Assembly (NCBI GenBank): GCA_004123355.1
Contig: SCHM01000003.1
Location: 7,459,058 to 7,523,057 of the forward strand
Direction of reading: 5' to 3'
DNA length: 64,000 bases
Source: Amphirosellinia nigrospora
Lineage: Eukaryota; Ascomycota; Sordariomycetes; Xylariales; Xylariaceae
Below, piece by piece: positions 27,275 to 38,480 of the stretch. The translations under genes were made by a program, and so were the position numbers. The notes under the pieces are model-generated. The model was not told where the DNA came from. It saw only the letters and a list, made by a program, of their open reading frames with translations, and did no database searches. Each line of letters starts with the position of its first letter. Position 1 is the stretch's first letter.

Positions 27275-28020
27275 TCACGCATCCCTCTGGAAGTACCAAA
27301 AGGCTGCGTCGTCTCCAAGTTTCGGGCGTGACCAGTGAGGAGCTTGCGTACGAAGGGTGACTTCGAGAGGCTGGGCACGGAATGCTTGGAATAACCCCGG
27401 GATCGAGGTGCCGGGCACGGGGTCGTTGGCGGGGGTATATGAGATGGATATGGGGGTTCCTCCTCGTGCAATAACAATAATCAATACTGGATGGACATAC
27501 CAGCCAGCAGTGATAACCAACTGCGATACGACCTCAAGTTCTCTTTGCTGCTTTTCCCGTTTTCTTGTCGCAGTAGAACTCGGTCATGGAGGCCGCCGAA
27601 GGGATGAGTGACGCGTCGTCGTCCGAGAGAGAGACGGAAGCAAGCACGTCCTATCCAGCTCAACCTGCGCGAACCTCTCTCGACCGAGACCAGCGTTCAC
27701 CGAGGAAGTCGGCCTCTGCTGCCCTGCGGCGGCGGAGGTACATGTCCAGCTCGGTCATGCATCTGCGGTACCTGTCATACGTGTCGGCCTACTCCATGTT
27801 AGAATAGATAGATACCATACCGGTGACGGGGAGTGAGAGTGTTGTTTGTTCTAGGATGAAGTGGGCTGGGGTCTTACTAAGGTCACACCCGACTTGCTCC
27901 GCTTCTGCGTTGGAAGTAGAAAGTCCACAGCGAAGCTGCGGTGCTGGCGATAGCAGCGCCCGCGGCCACGACGGCCGTGGCGTAGAAGAGCATGGCACTA
28001 GAAGATCTTGACGACGACAT
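27275..28020 (-). CDS. Hypothetical small membrane-anchored protein, frame-disrupted
   Basis: Exon 1 (28,020-27,889) begins MSSSRSSS and contains a hydrophobic Ala-rich segment (about residues 10-33), probably one membrane span or signal anchor, followed by basic RRSGASR. A well-formed intron follows: donor GTGTGA at 27,888, branch CTAAC, acceptor TAG at 27,789. Exon 2 reads in phase as a charged, probably helical segment (RYRRCMTELDMYLRRRR, EADFLGERW) and reaches a stop at 27,662-27,660. The coding character continues after a one-base shift through ELDRTCLLPSLSR, KREKQQRELEVVSQL and GTPISISYTPAND to about 27,275. The minimal product is 86 aa and the longer reading about 230 aa. I do not recognise the family. 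The intron and frame coherence are the support; the 3' end is uncertain. Confidence 0.5.
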
Positions 28021-29499
28021 ATTGAATAGTAGACAGATAGATAGATAGATACTGCGTAAGGTAAGTAGGTAGTTAATACGTAACGTGAGTCTCTCTCTTG
28101 ACTAAATCAACGGTAGTGATAATGATAACAACAACAGCAAAATAATCGATACTTAGTCAAGATGCAATATGTTGGAGTAGAGCGGGTGAAAAGTGGTGAA
28201 GTGTAGAAAAGTTTGTTATAAGCTTATTGGTTTGACTTGGAGAACATCTAAATAGCGGTGAGCACTTTGACGCGGGCACGACGCGGACGGGACGCGGGCT
28301 CAGCCCCTTCCCCTCTCCTCCTCTCTCGTCCTGTACCCTCGTCGGAAAACCTCACATGAGGTTACTACTGCAGGCTCCACCATCTGAAACCCTCCTCACG
28401 GCACCAAAGCCAATGGATTAGGCAGGTGGCGCGGGCTAAAACATACCACACCAAAAACATGCCCACTTTACATCGCGATAGTACGTCATTGAAAAATCAG
28501 AAAACGAAACGGTGAACTAGGTAAAAATATTTCTATCGTGAAGAATCTCCCCGTTCGGAGTTTTTTCACGTGGTATGATTCCAAAGATGCTAAAGATGAA
28601 GTCGTAAAAGATGGTGGCGGAGAGCTAAGTCGGTTGGCCCACAGGACACCCCGTGGTCCATGCAGGTACCCACCGGCTGTCACATGACCAGCCACCCGTG
28701 TGCACACAAATATCGTACTGACAATATTTTTCCTGCTTACTATCTTACGATCAATATGCCTCCTACACGTGTATAAACGGCACCAATCGTGACAAACATC
28801 AGGTTTGAAGGGGGAAAACCGGAGGACTGCATACATCCCGGGGTAACTCTCCCGTCTTTACACTGAGTGGTCATAGCTCGCTTTTGGATAAGGATAAGAT
28901 CGCTTCAAGCCACACCCAGCCACACCCAGCCACACCAGCCACGGGTCACGGGCCTCAGCTCCGTCCCCTTCCAACTCCGGGAACGGAGCGGGGTAGTGAA
29001 GGCGGGGTAGGGCGTACATTTATCAATAGTTTATTTTACCTACCCAGACAATTCCCTTTTTAAAAACATTTCGGTTTTCACCTGGTTCTTCCCGCTCACC
29101 TGCCCTTCTTCTCACGGTTTCCCCAATTAGGCTTCTCGCCAACGGTGGTTGGTGCGATAGAGGTTGGGCTGGGCTAGTGGGAGCGGTGCATCATTGCAGC
29201 ACTAGTTGCCGGGGACCCTGTACTTGAAGTAGGCCTGTTTGTTGCAAGAACGTCTCTAAAACCGCCTCTATAGATCGTGTGACGTGATCCGACTATATAT
29301 AAGGTGACTCTCTCTGACTATCTTTGTGCCTTGGGTGCCTCGTGACGATAGCTAGGCAGGAGTTGTATTCAACTTTGCAAATCTCGACCCTCGCCAAGCT
29401 ACTCTCATACGTAACACATGACGACTTGTTGGCGCGTATTCATTAACCGCACTCTCTCGGGCCCGTGTATTGGTGTGGCTTGGGTGGTATTTAGGGACC
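28021..29499. other. Intergenic, simple repeats only
   Basis: No gene is supported. A GATA microsatellite (about 28,032-28,051) lies just upstream of the minus-strand gene. A minus-strand open frame at 28,486-28,836 has no intron, domain or codon pattern to support it. Confidence 0.4.
28909..28945. repeat. Short tandem repeat, unit CACACCCAGC
   Basis: Three near-identical 10-bp units follow each other, the last shortened by one C. It lies in intergenic DNA with no linked gene. Confidence 0.7.
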
Positions 29500-29504
29500 A
29501 CGAG

Positions 29505-29533
29505 CCAATGAGAAGTGGATTTATCGGTATAAA
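29505..29533 (+). promoter_or_regulatory. Possible orphan promoter: CCAAT and TATAAA
   Basis: A CCAAT (29,505-29,509) precedes TATAAA (29,528-29,533), followed by pyrimidine-rich, leader-like sequence. No reading frame follows, and a transposon-end-like repeat starts at 29,700. It may be the promoter of a lost gene, or chance. Confidence 0.2.
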
Positions 29534-29699
29534 GGAGTCAGGGGCTTCTGGAGGCTAAACACTAGAACGACACTCCGTTAACTTAGTTTCTACTTCAACC
29601 ACCTCGATAGTTCTGACAGGTTGGTTCTCGATCTTAGCTTTATGACATATATGTAATTAGTTTCCGACCATCAGCCTTAAGACTTTATGTCACGAAATA

Positions 29700-29805
29700 C
29701 AGTGAGGGAATCTAGTGTTTTTACGTATCTTTTCCGCAGTCATTTTGCCCCTTTTTCACCTGGCCTAATTTTCCCTTGTAACTCACTCACACTACTTCAC
29801 TACTT
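29700..29805 (+). repeat. Dispersed repeat with CAGTG terminus, copy 1
   Basis: It starts CAGTGAGGGAATC directly after a TA dinucleotide, continues through GTGTTTTTACGTATCTT, and ends in a CCTAATTTTCCCTTG...CTACTTCAC block. Related copies lie at 37,750 and 43,395. A CAGT terminus abutting TA resembles Tc1/mariner- or pogo-type transposon ends. No matching inverted end or transposase was seen, so these would be terminal fragments or a MITE. Confidence 0.5.
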
Positions 29806-30967
29806 GGGCCAGGCTATAGTGGGCTGGAAGACCTTTAGTATATCAATAACATGATTCGGCGGGAATCATTTAAATCGCCGACTGTGACTTGGTATGAAGA
29901 TATCAGGCTGCAGCCACCCACCGCCTACTTTCCGCGTTGGGTTGATGGAAGGATTCGTCACACTTGCACTTTCGCCACAGCGGACTACTGAAATCTGACA
30001 TGCGTATCTGCTGCATGGCATAGCGTGATTTTTCTCTTAGGTCGCAATAAAACTCATGCATTGAGGTAAAACAACGTCTATCATGGCTAACCACCGCGTA
30101 AGCAAGTCATGTCAACATAGCCGAGGAGACGGGCTGATTGAGAGAGAAATTATATGTGACCGTATGGTATCATAGAACGGTACGGCATAATTCCGGAGTC
30201 TACCCGGTATGAAGCACGGACATGAAGCCCGCATCTTGCTACATTCCATTCCTTCAGCGTGATACGTACTAGGATTTGGAGTCTCTAGGATAGGCGTTCG
30301 CTTAAGTCTGCGGGTGGCCTAATCTCTTTTGACGTGAAGCGCTTCACCCGCGATGCGATTTGTTTCAACCGAGCCTTGATGTCGTATCTGCATCTAGCCT
30401 CTCTTAGCGAAGAGAGTTTGTGTCTAATGACAGAAACTTTTCAGGCCCATCTAGGCCCATGCTGAGCTGATACGAGTGATCCCAGAACTCGAGATAAGGA
30501 GGAGGAATGACGTGATAGAGCAAGGAAGACGCCTTTAGTACTCTATGAGTCATTAAAATTCTAAATGGGTCGCTATAGATGATCTACCGCAAGAAAATAT
30601 TGTAATCAAAGGCGAGGAAGGACATTCAGATTGTAGCGAAGAGTGACGATGCCAAGGGGGGTTGAAAATATTATCTCCGCACTCTTCGGCGTAGGAGATC
30701 CCTAAAAGCATATCTGCTTGAAGACCATGGCTTGTAGTTGCACAAAGGCCTCTAAAATTACCCCGTGGGGAGGATCTAATTATACACCGAGAGTCTCTTT
30801 GCGTGTATCAATGGGTTTGTGTCATCTGGCAATATATATATAGATAAACTATGCATTTGCGGCAAGGTAACTTTTCATAATGAAAACAACGCGAAGGTAA
30901 AGTGTGTTAATCTTTGGTACCTATCTCAAACCCTTCAAGTTACACATCGTTCTTGTGAGCCGTACAC
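29806..30967. other. Intergenic, second copy of the diverged dispersed repeat
   Basis: No gene is recognised. The part from about 30,690 to 30,850 resembles 25,820-26,020. Confidence 0.3.
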
Positions 30968-31198
30968 TTAAAACCTCCAAAAACTACCTGTCATGTTCAT
31001 TTCAACTTTGTAAGCTTCGTAATCCCGTACCATGTCTTTGAAACCCTCAAAGGCACTACCCCATGGCTTGCCTCCGTACATCGCCTCCCCGCCATCCGGA
31101 AAAAAGGCCGTAGCTTTAAAATCGTTGTACCTGTCGTAAACTCCAAGTAATTCTTTGACTTTGCTGACGAATCGCCTGAACCAACTGCCAACTCCCAT
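30968..31198 (-). CDS. Hypothetical small protein, 76 aa
   Basis: The uninterrupted frame begins MGVGSWFRRFVSKVKELLG, a short amphipathic basic segment, and continues through DRYNDFKATAFFPDGG and YGGKPWGSAFEGF. Composition is protein-like (aromatic, charged and glycine residues, unlike the Ile/Lys/Ser-rich chance frames nearby). There is no signal peptide, membrane span or cysteine motif, and I do not recognise a family. It could be a whole small gene or one exon of a lost larger gene. No promoter or intron was identified. Confidence 0.35.
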   Translation of the reverse strand: MGVGSWFRRFVSKVKELLGVYDRYNDFKATAFFPDGGEAMYGGKPWGSAFEGFKDMVRDYEAYKVEMNMTGSFWRF

Positions 31199-32092
31199 AA
31201 TGACTTGAATTCAAACCCGGTTGAAAGTCTTCGACGAGGTCGTCATATTTAGTGAGGAGACAAAAGCGAATCATGGAGATAGACAAACCTATTGACAGAG
31301 AGACGAGTGAGAGTATTATTCGCTAGCTTGTCATATGAGAGGTTTGGCGTATATGGGGCTATCTCTCTGGCACGATGATTGTTCAATGTAGGTGTAAAAA
31401 GGTGAGCAGACTGATATCTAGGTGGGCGCTAGAAACGAGGACAACTTGCAGTCAATGACAAGGTGAGGTCTACAAATCTTGAATTAAGTCTCGTTCGCAC
31501 ATTTAAGACCGATAACACGACACGTGTGGGAAGCGTATCTAACCACGCTCCTGCGGTTCATGCAAACTTATTTGTAAAAGGCAGAAGCGCTAGACACATG
31601 TCAATATTATTGATGATTGGCGTGGAGTGCATATAGATAGCGTAACTTGGCATATGCACAAAATTGCACTTTGGTCACATACGATATCCGGGCCTCGCTG
31701 GCCTGCAAAGATTGAGGAGGTCCGCGAAGGATGCGTTATCATCAGAGACTAAAGTCGTGATAGGCTGCGGCGAGCTCCCTGTATCCTTGTTTCTATCAAC
31801 CGCTGAACAGTCTGCACCATAGCGCCATGATGGATGCGGCTGAAAACTACACACCCCTGCCAGCTTTCAAGGGCATTGGCACTGAAGGGTCAGTGTACCA
31901 CATTTTACCTTCAGGTTGATTGATGTGACGAGCGGGAGAAAAGAAGACAGGTTTTCTCAAAAGCAAAACGGCTCCCCAACTCCTTTTCCTCCTCAGTGTA
32001 ATCATAGCAAAACAGCTCTCCAACTCATTTTCCCCCTTAGTGTTGATCATAGCAAGTCAGAGACTCAAGTCATATTCTTCAATCAATTAACC
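31199..32092. other. Intergenic, with a 44-bp tandem duplication at its right end
   Basis: No gene is recognised. The right end forms the upstream leader of the next, decayed gene. Confidence 0.35.
31971..32058. repeat. Tandem duplication, period 44 bp
   Basis: Two adjacent units each run from GCTC(C/T)CCAACTC to GATCATAGCAA (TAATCATAGCAA in the first) with a few substitutions. The duplication ends about 35 bp before the putative ATG at 32,093 and so would lie in the leader. Confidence 0.65.
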
Positions 32093-32950
32093 ATGTCTCT
32101 TTTTGCACGAAATAGAACCAGCAGCCAACATGGCCGCCATGATGGCACCGTGACCTACCGAAGCAGCCGAGGCGAGAAGTTTTTCATAGCCGAGGGACCG
32201 GCGAACAGCCCTCACGCTGCGCAGCTCGCTGAGATCGCCATGTGTATACAAGACGATAGACCACAGCGCAAATCCAAGTCCGGCCCTGCTCGTGCAGCAA
32301 TAGCTGCGGGGCCTCAGCGTCCTCAGATCGATTATGCCGCCGACGTTCCTAGGACAAGTTACGCTCAATATGATGACAACGCCCCCAACAAGCCAACGTA
32401 CGACGCACAGTTTCACCTCCGCGATATGATCCGGTACCGGAGACAACACGGCAGACGATGATAGCTATCCTGGCTATCATGCAAATACTCAATCCCGACC
32501 TTACCCTTCATACCACAATGCCATGCCTAGCAATGATCGTGGACCGGACGTAGAAAACATGGCATCCGTCCCGGGTAGGTCTTCAACTGCCAGCATGGCA
32601 TCAAACGCCAGCATGGTCCGCATGACTATTCCTACGAAACACGACGCGTGCCGTACTACCGCCCGGCCGATGAACAGCGCGAAGTGTCCGTCTCGGCTCC
32701 CGTGTCCCAACAAATTGAGAGATCCGCCTCAGCACAACACCTCCACGCGTGACGAGGTACGCCACAGAGACGAGGACATCATATCAAGTTGATGACGGCA
32801 AGGGGCACCTCTATGTGTCGGCGCCGGTCGGCAGCAACGAAGCGCGTCTCTTCGACGCCGTCGCCGATGCGCACTCCGTCCAGGGCCAGAGGAAGGTGAG
32901 CTCCATCTGTCCGAAAATGTAGTGGAAGCTGGTCGTATATGAATAAGGCA
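32093..32950 (+). pseudogene. Low-complexity Ser/Tyr/Gln-rich protein, unknown family, frameshifted
   Basis: The ATG at 32,093 sits in a good context (accATGt) and opens a 122-codon frame (MSLFARNRTSS, GEKFFIAEGPANSP, IDYAADVPRTSYAQYDDN) ending at 32,461. Protein-like sequence continues in a second frame (DDSYPGYHANTQSRPYPSYH), then in a third (RRVPYYRPADEQREVSVSAP, then a block with KGHLYVSAPVGSNEARLFDA to about 32,890). The polar, repeat-prone character is uniform across the shifts, which suggests one original gene of roughly 280 codons with two or three frame breaks. No domain is recognised and nuclear or structural roles would be guesses. The breaks may be sequencing indels, as suspected elsewhere in the window. 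Confidence 0.45.
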
Positions 32951-35162
32951 TTGACTGAGTCTTTTCTAGTCCTATGAGTCCAAAGAGGTGACTAGAAGGA
33001 ATGGGAACCACTCCAAGGAAGGCCGGAAAGGTTGGTTGTGGTGATGGTGTGCTCTAGTGCCTTCATTTTATGTACCTCAGATTTAGTCATCTATTGAATG
33101 TGGCTCTTACATCAGCCGGGCCAACAGCCAGGAGGGATAAGCCTACGCGCAACGGAGTCTGAACTTTTTGGGGCGTAGACCGCAAGACACCCGTTACCTG
33201 GACCCATTTACTAGCTACTCTAACACCCTATCTCTCGTTAATTTTATACAAATTGAATTTCTATTTCATATACCAAGAAGTTTTACAACCATCTATGTAG
33301 TTGAGCAGAGCCGTGGAAACGTAAAAGATATATTGAATACAAGTGGCCAGGTACAACCACTGAACATCCCTGTCACCGCACCTTCAAATAGTTACATCAC
33401 GGATGTCAGCCCCGAGTGGTATTTATAGACGCCTTAAACGCGCGCTTATCGTAGCCATATACGCAATTCACCAATTTACTATGTATAATGCAGTCTTGTC
33501 TCAGTGTTTATAACCGGCACAATCGAGATTACTTGCCCTTTTAACTATAAGACCTACCTCTTTGCAATTCTTCTATCTTAGTCAGATTCTTTACAGGAGT
33601 TCACTGGCCAGATTTCCCCTAAATGTTGCAATGATATCGGAGTTGATACTCAAAGACCAAAGCTTGATTTTACACTATGCCCTTAAGACTCCGACGCCCA
33701 GGCACTTTTCACATCATATCTCAGCGCCTATATCCAATCTTGGTTCAGAAATGATCGCGAATACGAATACAAGAAGAAATCGAACTCAGCTTTATACAAA
33801 TCCCGGCTACACGAGTCTTTATTCAGGTCTACGGAAGTCCGCGAAGTTATGGAAAAGATAGGAGTAATTTCGAGCATAAAAAGGCACGGAATCCTCCTGC
33901 CAAGTAAACCTTAGTTTCCGCGTCAGATAGCAACATTCCCTCCGCATAAATCAGACCCGATCCAGGCGCCCAACTCTATGCGGCCTCGATGTTAGCCCGC
34001 GGTACAGTAGTGCTTCTTTGGAGGGGCTGCACGGTTCTTTTTTCTCCTCGTCCTGTTGCACAGCTGCGGACATCGGAGCAGATATCCGCGAGCTGGTAGT
34101 GGCAGTGGCAGCGGGCTGCAGGAGATGCAACTTTGACGAATCCCTGCAAGCAACTGGGAAACATGGCAGGCCAAGTCGGGTTTCGATCGGACAGCGGATG
34201 GCACATAGCGGAGCGATCGGATGCATTGCTACCTCACTGGAATAGCCAGAACGCAACTCGGTGCAGGCTGTGAGGGGCTAGAGGCGAGGGATCTCGCGAG
34301 ATACATATTAGCCATGTCTCGGGAATCAAGCGCCTTGGCAATGATTATATGGGGCATCTGACGCCAAGCGATCGTCACAAGGTTTCAAGGTTTCCGGAAT
34401 TCGAATTACGTGTATTACTCAGCCGGTGTGATATTTTTGTGGAACCAGAAAATGCAGTCATCTATAGCTCACTGGGGCGTCTAATTCTCTTCATAACATA
34501 AAAACTAGTTGAATAAACTATTAGATAGATCGATGGCTGTTGAGTTGTTATAAAAATTGTTTATGTATTCGACTTTGTTGTGGGATCTCGTATGGGAGGG
34601 AGGCGAGTAAAATGCTGCAGCGGTAACCTCGAAGTCCGAGCGGTCGTAATGTTGTGTAACGGCCAGTTAAAGGATAGGTAGTGTCTTATTAAATGCGTTA
34701 GTCATGTGATGTGATTGAGACTTTGGTTTCTGTTCCCTTATTTTTAAATACTAGCTGCGCGTACGGCAATCCCGCGCAGGAGTAGATTTCGTACAGTTAA
34801 AACACGCATTATTGTTAACCTGAGCATTCTGATCTGGTGGAAATGAACAAAATAGAAAAAGATCATTGCAGATGGGTGCCATAAATGCAAGTATATATGT
34901 AGCCAGGGGACAGCCGCCGATGAACGCCATAACACCTTTATCGTTCCAGATATGATGCATGAATTCAGCCACCTTCTTGGTTTTCTAATCAATGTCTCAC
35001 CCACTTGAGGGCGGCCTTCCAACTGAAATGTTGGCAAGAAAAAACGGTTGGCCACCTCCATTACTCCAAATTATGTTTATATAAAACTTAGGTGACACGT
35101 ACTTACACCTACGCAAATTAACCTTATTTTCAGATCTCGCCTATATCACATCATGTTAACCC
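32951..35162. other. Intergenic, nothing recognised
   Basis: Several short open frames occur here on both strands (for example 33,562-33,861, 33,951-34,256 and 34,744-35,061). None shows a domain, intron or convincing composition, and I do not call any of them. Confidence 0.4.
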
Positions 35163-36827
35163 ATGCTGAAGCGTATGGGTCATATGCGGCTCAAACCCGC
35201 CGATTTGCCGTATGTTCACCGGCGCAAAATGACATACTTCGAGTCAATGCAACTGACCTGACAACAAGTGTGATCGCTGTCATAAGCACAAGTTGCGCTG
35301 CGAGCGAGCACCCATTGTAGCCGACGGAAATCTTGTCTTACTTCCTTTCGGCACATGCAAGCGGTGCGAAAAAGCAGGAGCCGAGGTGAGTACTAGTCAG
35401 TCAGTCCAATGGACTCTCCTTGGGAGAAGATGGGTGTTGACTATATCCGCTAAAGTGTCGGACCACAACCACGGGGAACGGCGTGGCAAATGCAAACAGT
35501 GATGATAGAACAGTCAAGCGAAAGTCGCCGCCAGTCGAGGTGGAGGACGACAATGGTGACCCATCTTCCCATTCGGGTCGTTGCATTCAACTATTGAGAA
35601 TGATCTAGCCATGTTCAGTCATTCGCCATTTAGTCACGTGCCGTTTGGGCGCTCACCTGATGTTGATGGGGGACGGGTGCTTGGTCTTGGTCTTCTTGAA
35701 ACGAACGTCGCCGATTTTCATGCTCTAGAATCCATGGAGGGTCCAACTACACCGTCAATACATTTTCAATACCCAGGAAGCACTACAGAGCAGAAACGAC
35801 CTCATGCAGACGATATCAGTGCAAGTATAGACACTGTCTTTGGGGAACCCACGGCATCAACTTCACGGTCTACGAATAAGAGTGACGGGCAAGTAGACCC
35901 TCAATCAAGTCCTCGCGATATCAAGATGAGAGGAAGCGGCTGTTAGATCTGCATACCCTTGTCTTTGATGGACTTTATCACATCGGTGATAGCGAACTAG
36001 CCAATTCGCTCTTAGCATTTAACGCGACGACACTAGCAGGTCGGAGTCGAGATTCGACGCCGTCCAATATTGTTGGTCGTGTTCTTGTTACTTCGGAGCG
36101 CTTGATTGAGCTACTAGATATCTTGGAGGGAAAATTGTGCTTAGACTTCGCTCCTAGACCCCGTGAAAACTCGGTCGGCGGGAGAAGGCTATCGAGCATC
36201 GCGCCTACGCGATATCAAAGTGTATCTCTGAGCCAGCCAACCAGCAGTGTCCTTCGTCGACAGGTCCACTCATTACCTACTAGCTTGGCTGATAAACGAG
36301 TCCAGTGCGAGAATTTGATGGCGTGCTCTATGCCATCCTCTATTGTTAGCCTTCCCGTTGCTCTCTCATTCTTGACCTGTTATGTTGGTCTGCTGTCTGC
36401 GTATCGCACGATCTTCTCACATATACAAGAGATGCTGCGGGCTGCCGAGACCCCACCTTTAGCTTCAGCGAGACGGTCAAGGCTACAGTCAAAACGGGCG
36501 TTGCCAAGCCTGGGAGAAGGTAACACGCTCAATCACGAGCAGATACTAAGAATCAGAATTCAGCTCGAGGTGATGACGCACATGCTGGATCGTATCCGGC
36601 GGGCTTGGGCCGGCGTCATAAACGATAGTCCCCATGGGAACGATGATGATGTGGACGACCAAGGTGGTTCTTGCAATAAATTCGCAGCTATGTCGCTATT
36701 GAAGGGTATGTTGATACATGAGGGCTTCGATTGCAAGGGGGGAAGCTCTGAAATAGGCTTGAGTAGTTTAGAAGCAATCCTCGAGGCTATCCGGAAAATG
36801 CTGAGGGGCGAACGAAGTTCACGTTAA
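35163..36827 (+). CDS. Zn(II)2Cys6 transcription factor, probable pathway regulator
   Basis: The N-terminal binuclear zinc cluster reads CDRCHKHKLRCER, an insert, then CKRCEKAGAE and CR across an intron (35,386-35,455, donor GTGAGT). It has the six cysteines CX2CX6CX18CX2CX6C, with an unusually long third spacer. Upstream, an ATG at 35,163 can be joined by a ~50-nt intron ending at 35,268, but that start is tentative. After the finger come a Ser/Pro/Asp-rich region and a hydrophobic C-terminal region (CYVGLLSAYRTIFSHIQEML, then LEVMTHMLDRIRRAW) like the dimer/regulatory region of AflR-type regulators. Two frame shifts, near 35,575 (next to a GGG) and near 35,925, are required. It should bind CGG-type half-sites in the nucleus and activate the adjacent cluster; that role is inferred from position. 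Confidence 0.82.
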
Positions 36828-38030
36828 AAATGATTGAGGATAATTATGCTGTATGAGAAACTTAACTCGAACATACCTTCTTGTCCCAAATACCTAGCCA
36901 ATGAGCAACGTGTAGCCAACTTTTGGTGTTATAGTTTAGCTAAATCTAGAACAATTTAATTATAGCGATAAGTTTCAATCATTATTTAGCATTCTTCGTT
37001 ACTATTCACAAGGTGAAAAGGTGAAGGGGAAATACAAGGGCGGTTGCCCGAGATTATATATTGCATGGGGAAAGGGGTAGTATCCTTCCCGCCATCCCGT
37101 ACCCCCTCCCCTGCCCTATACTATTGGCTTGACATTGCTCCGATTAACTCCGTCGCGACGTGTCGCAAATGAAACAGCGGCCGAAACCTGCATGATATAC
37201 TCAATCAGACTAGTTCTAAGAATTTCGATATTTGCAACTAAGAGCTTGTGTTTCGGGAAGCGCGGGATTGGAATTACGTGCACTCTCACCGGACATGATC
37301 GGCGATGTTACGTTGCGGAACACATCACAGTGTTACTGACTTGGCATTCTGGGAGAGCGAGGATAGGAATGTCGCATGATTAGGTCTGTTGAAAATTCCA
37401 GGATCTCAAGGTCCATGCATGGCTAACAAACATCTATTATCTATGTTCCAGCCTGGCTTCATATACAATCAATGTTTCCTCCGCAATCCTTGGAATTGAT
37501 GTCAGTGAAAGTCACTGCGTACGGCATAAAGACACCGGAAGTCGAAGCTCAAACTATAAAGGGAATTGACCCAGGGTGCCTGTGACCCGAGGATTGGAGG
37601 TAATCTGATAATTACCTACTCATCAAATGTTCGACGTTGTCACTCAGGATAAGGGGACTCTGTTGATCAAAGGGAACGGAATATATTGATCAATCCTAAA
37701 AAACGGAAGTCCCTGACTTATATGTTAAGCCAGATACAAAAGCGAATTGCAGTAAGTGAATCCGGTGTTTTTACGTATCTTAACCCTGTGATCTTGCCCC
37801 TTGTTCCTCCTGAGCCTAACTTTCCCATTTAACTCGCTCGCCCTACTTCAATAAGGCAACTGGTTAATAACAGGCTTCGTGACCTTGGAACAGGTTAATT
37901 TTACTGTGATATGATCGCTCATTGACACTTGGGGAATATATGGTCATTCTATATAACGATCTACACCCTCACACAGGTTGGCACACAAGTTTGGTTGAAC
38001 GCGTATATTGGGAGGGTATGAGCCTCTAAT
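36828..38030. other. Intergenic, one dispersed repeat copy
   Basis: No gene is recognised. It holds the second copy of the CAGTG-ended repeat at 37,750. Confidence 0.35.
37750..37857 (+). repeat. Dispersed repeat with CAGTG-like terminus, copy 2
   Basis: It starts CAGTAAGTGAATCCGG, shares GTGTTTTTACGTATCTT with copy 1, and runs through CCTAACTTTCCCATTTAACTC to CTACTTCA. The left flank is TG where copy 1 has TA. Confidence 0.5.
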
Positions 38031-38480
38031 CGAGCCTAGTTAGGTGCGCTTTCTTCGCCGGCGTAGTTGTAGCATAGACCACCTAACTAGAGCTCGAATA
38101 GCTGCCTAGACTAAAAAATCAAATAAAAATTACTACCTAGAACGATCCTTCTTTTTTTCGTCTAGCCCATTCGACCTTGGTACGCTTATTCCCCCAACAG
38201 TAGTATAGCTGCTTAGTAGAATAGCTATATATTTCTATTTCTTAAAACTGGGCCGGTAGGCGGGATTAAAAAACCTCCGACCTGCAAAAACCACCCCTTC
38301 GTGGGATGGAAAAAGGTAGGTGAGGAGGGAAAACTCCTTCGCGCGAATCCGAGCACGAAGGCCCCTTATAAGGGGCCTAAGGGGGACCGTGCGGGTGCTA
38401 ACCTGTTAGGGAGTAGAACCCGCCATGAACATATATATAGGTGCCCTTGACCCTATTTTTACAGGGTACCTAAGTGCAAC
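38031..38480. repeat. GC-biased repeat-like segment with hairpin and perfect palindrome
   Basis: A hairpin is formed by CGAGCCTAGTTAGGTG (38,031-38,046) and its near-complement at 38,080-38,096. A perfect 20-bp palindrome, AGGCCCCTTATAAGGGGCCT, lies at 38,359-38,378. Between and after them are GG/CC-rich stretches unlike the surrounding DNA. It has no open frame. It may be a solo LTR or MITE; no target duplication or second copy was found here. Confidence 0.4.

Noticed and set aside
28486-28836. 116-codon minus-strand frame
   Set aside because: No domain, no intron, no composition signal and no promoter; long enough to occur by chance.
32951-35061. Several 60-105-codon frames, including 33,951-34,256 (-) and 34,744-35,061 (-)
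   Set aside because: They overlap one another on both strands, share no motif with any family I know, and lack splice structure.
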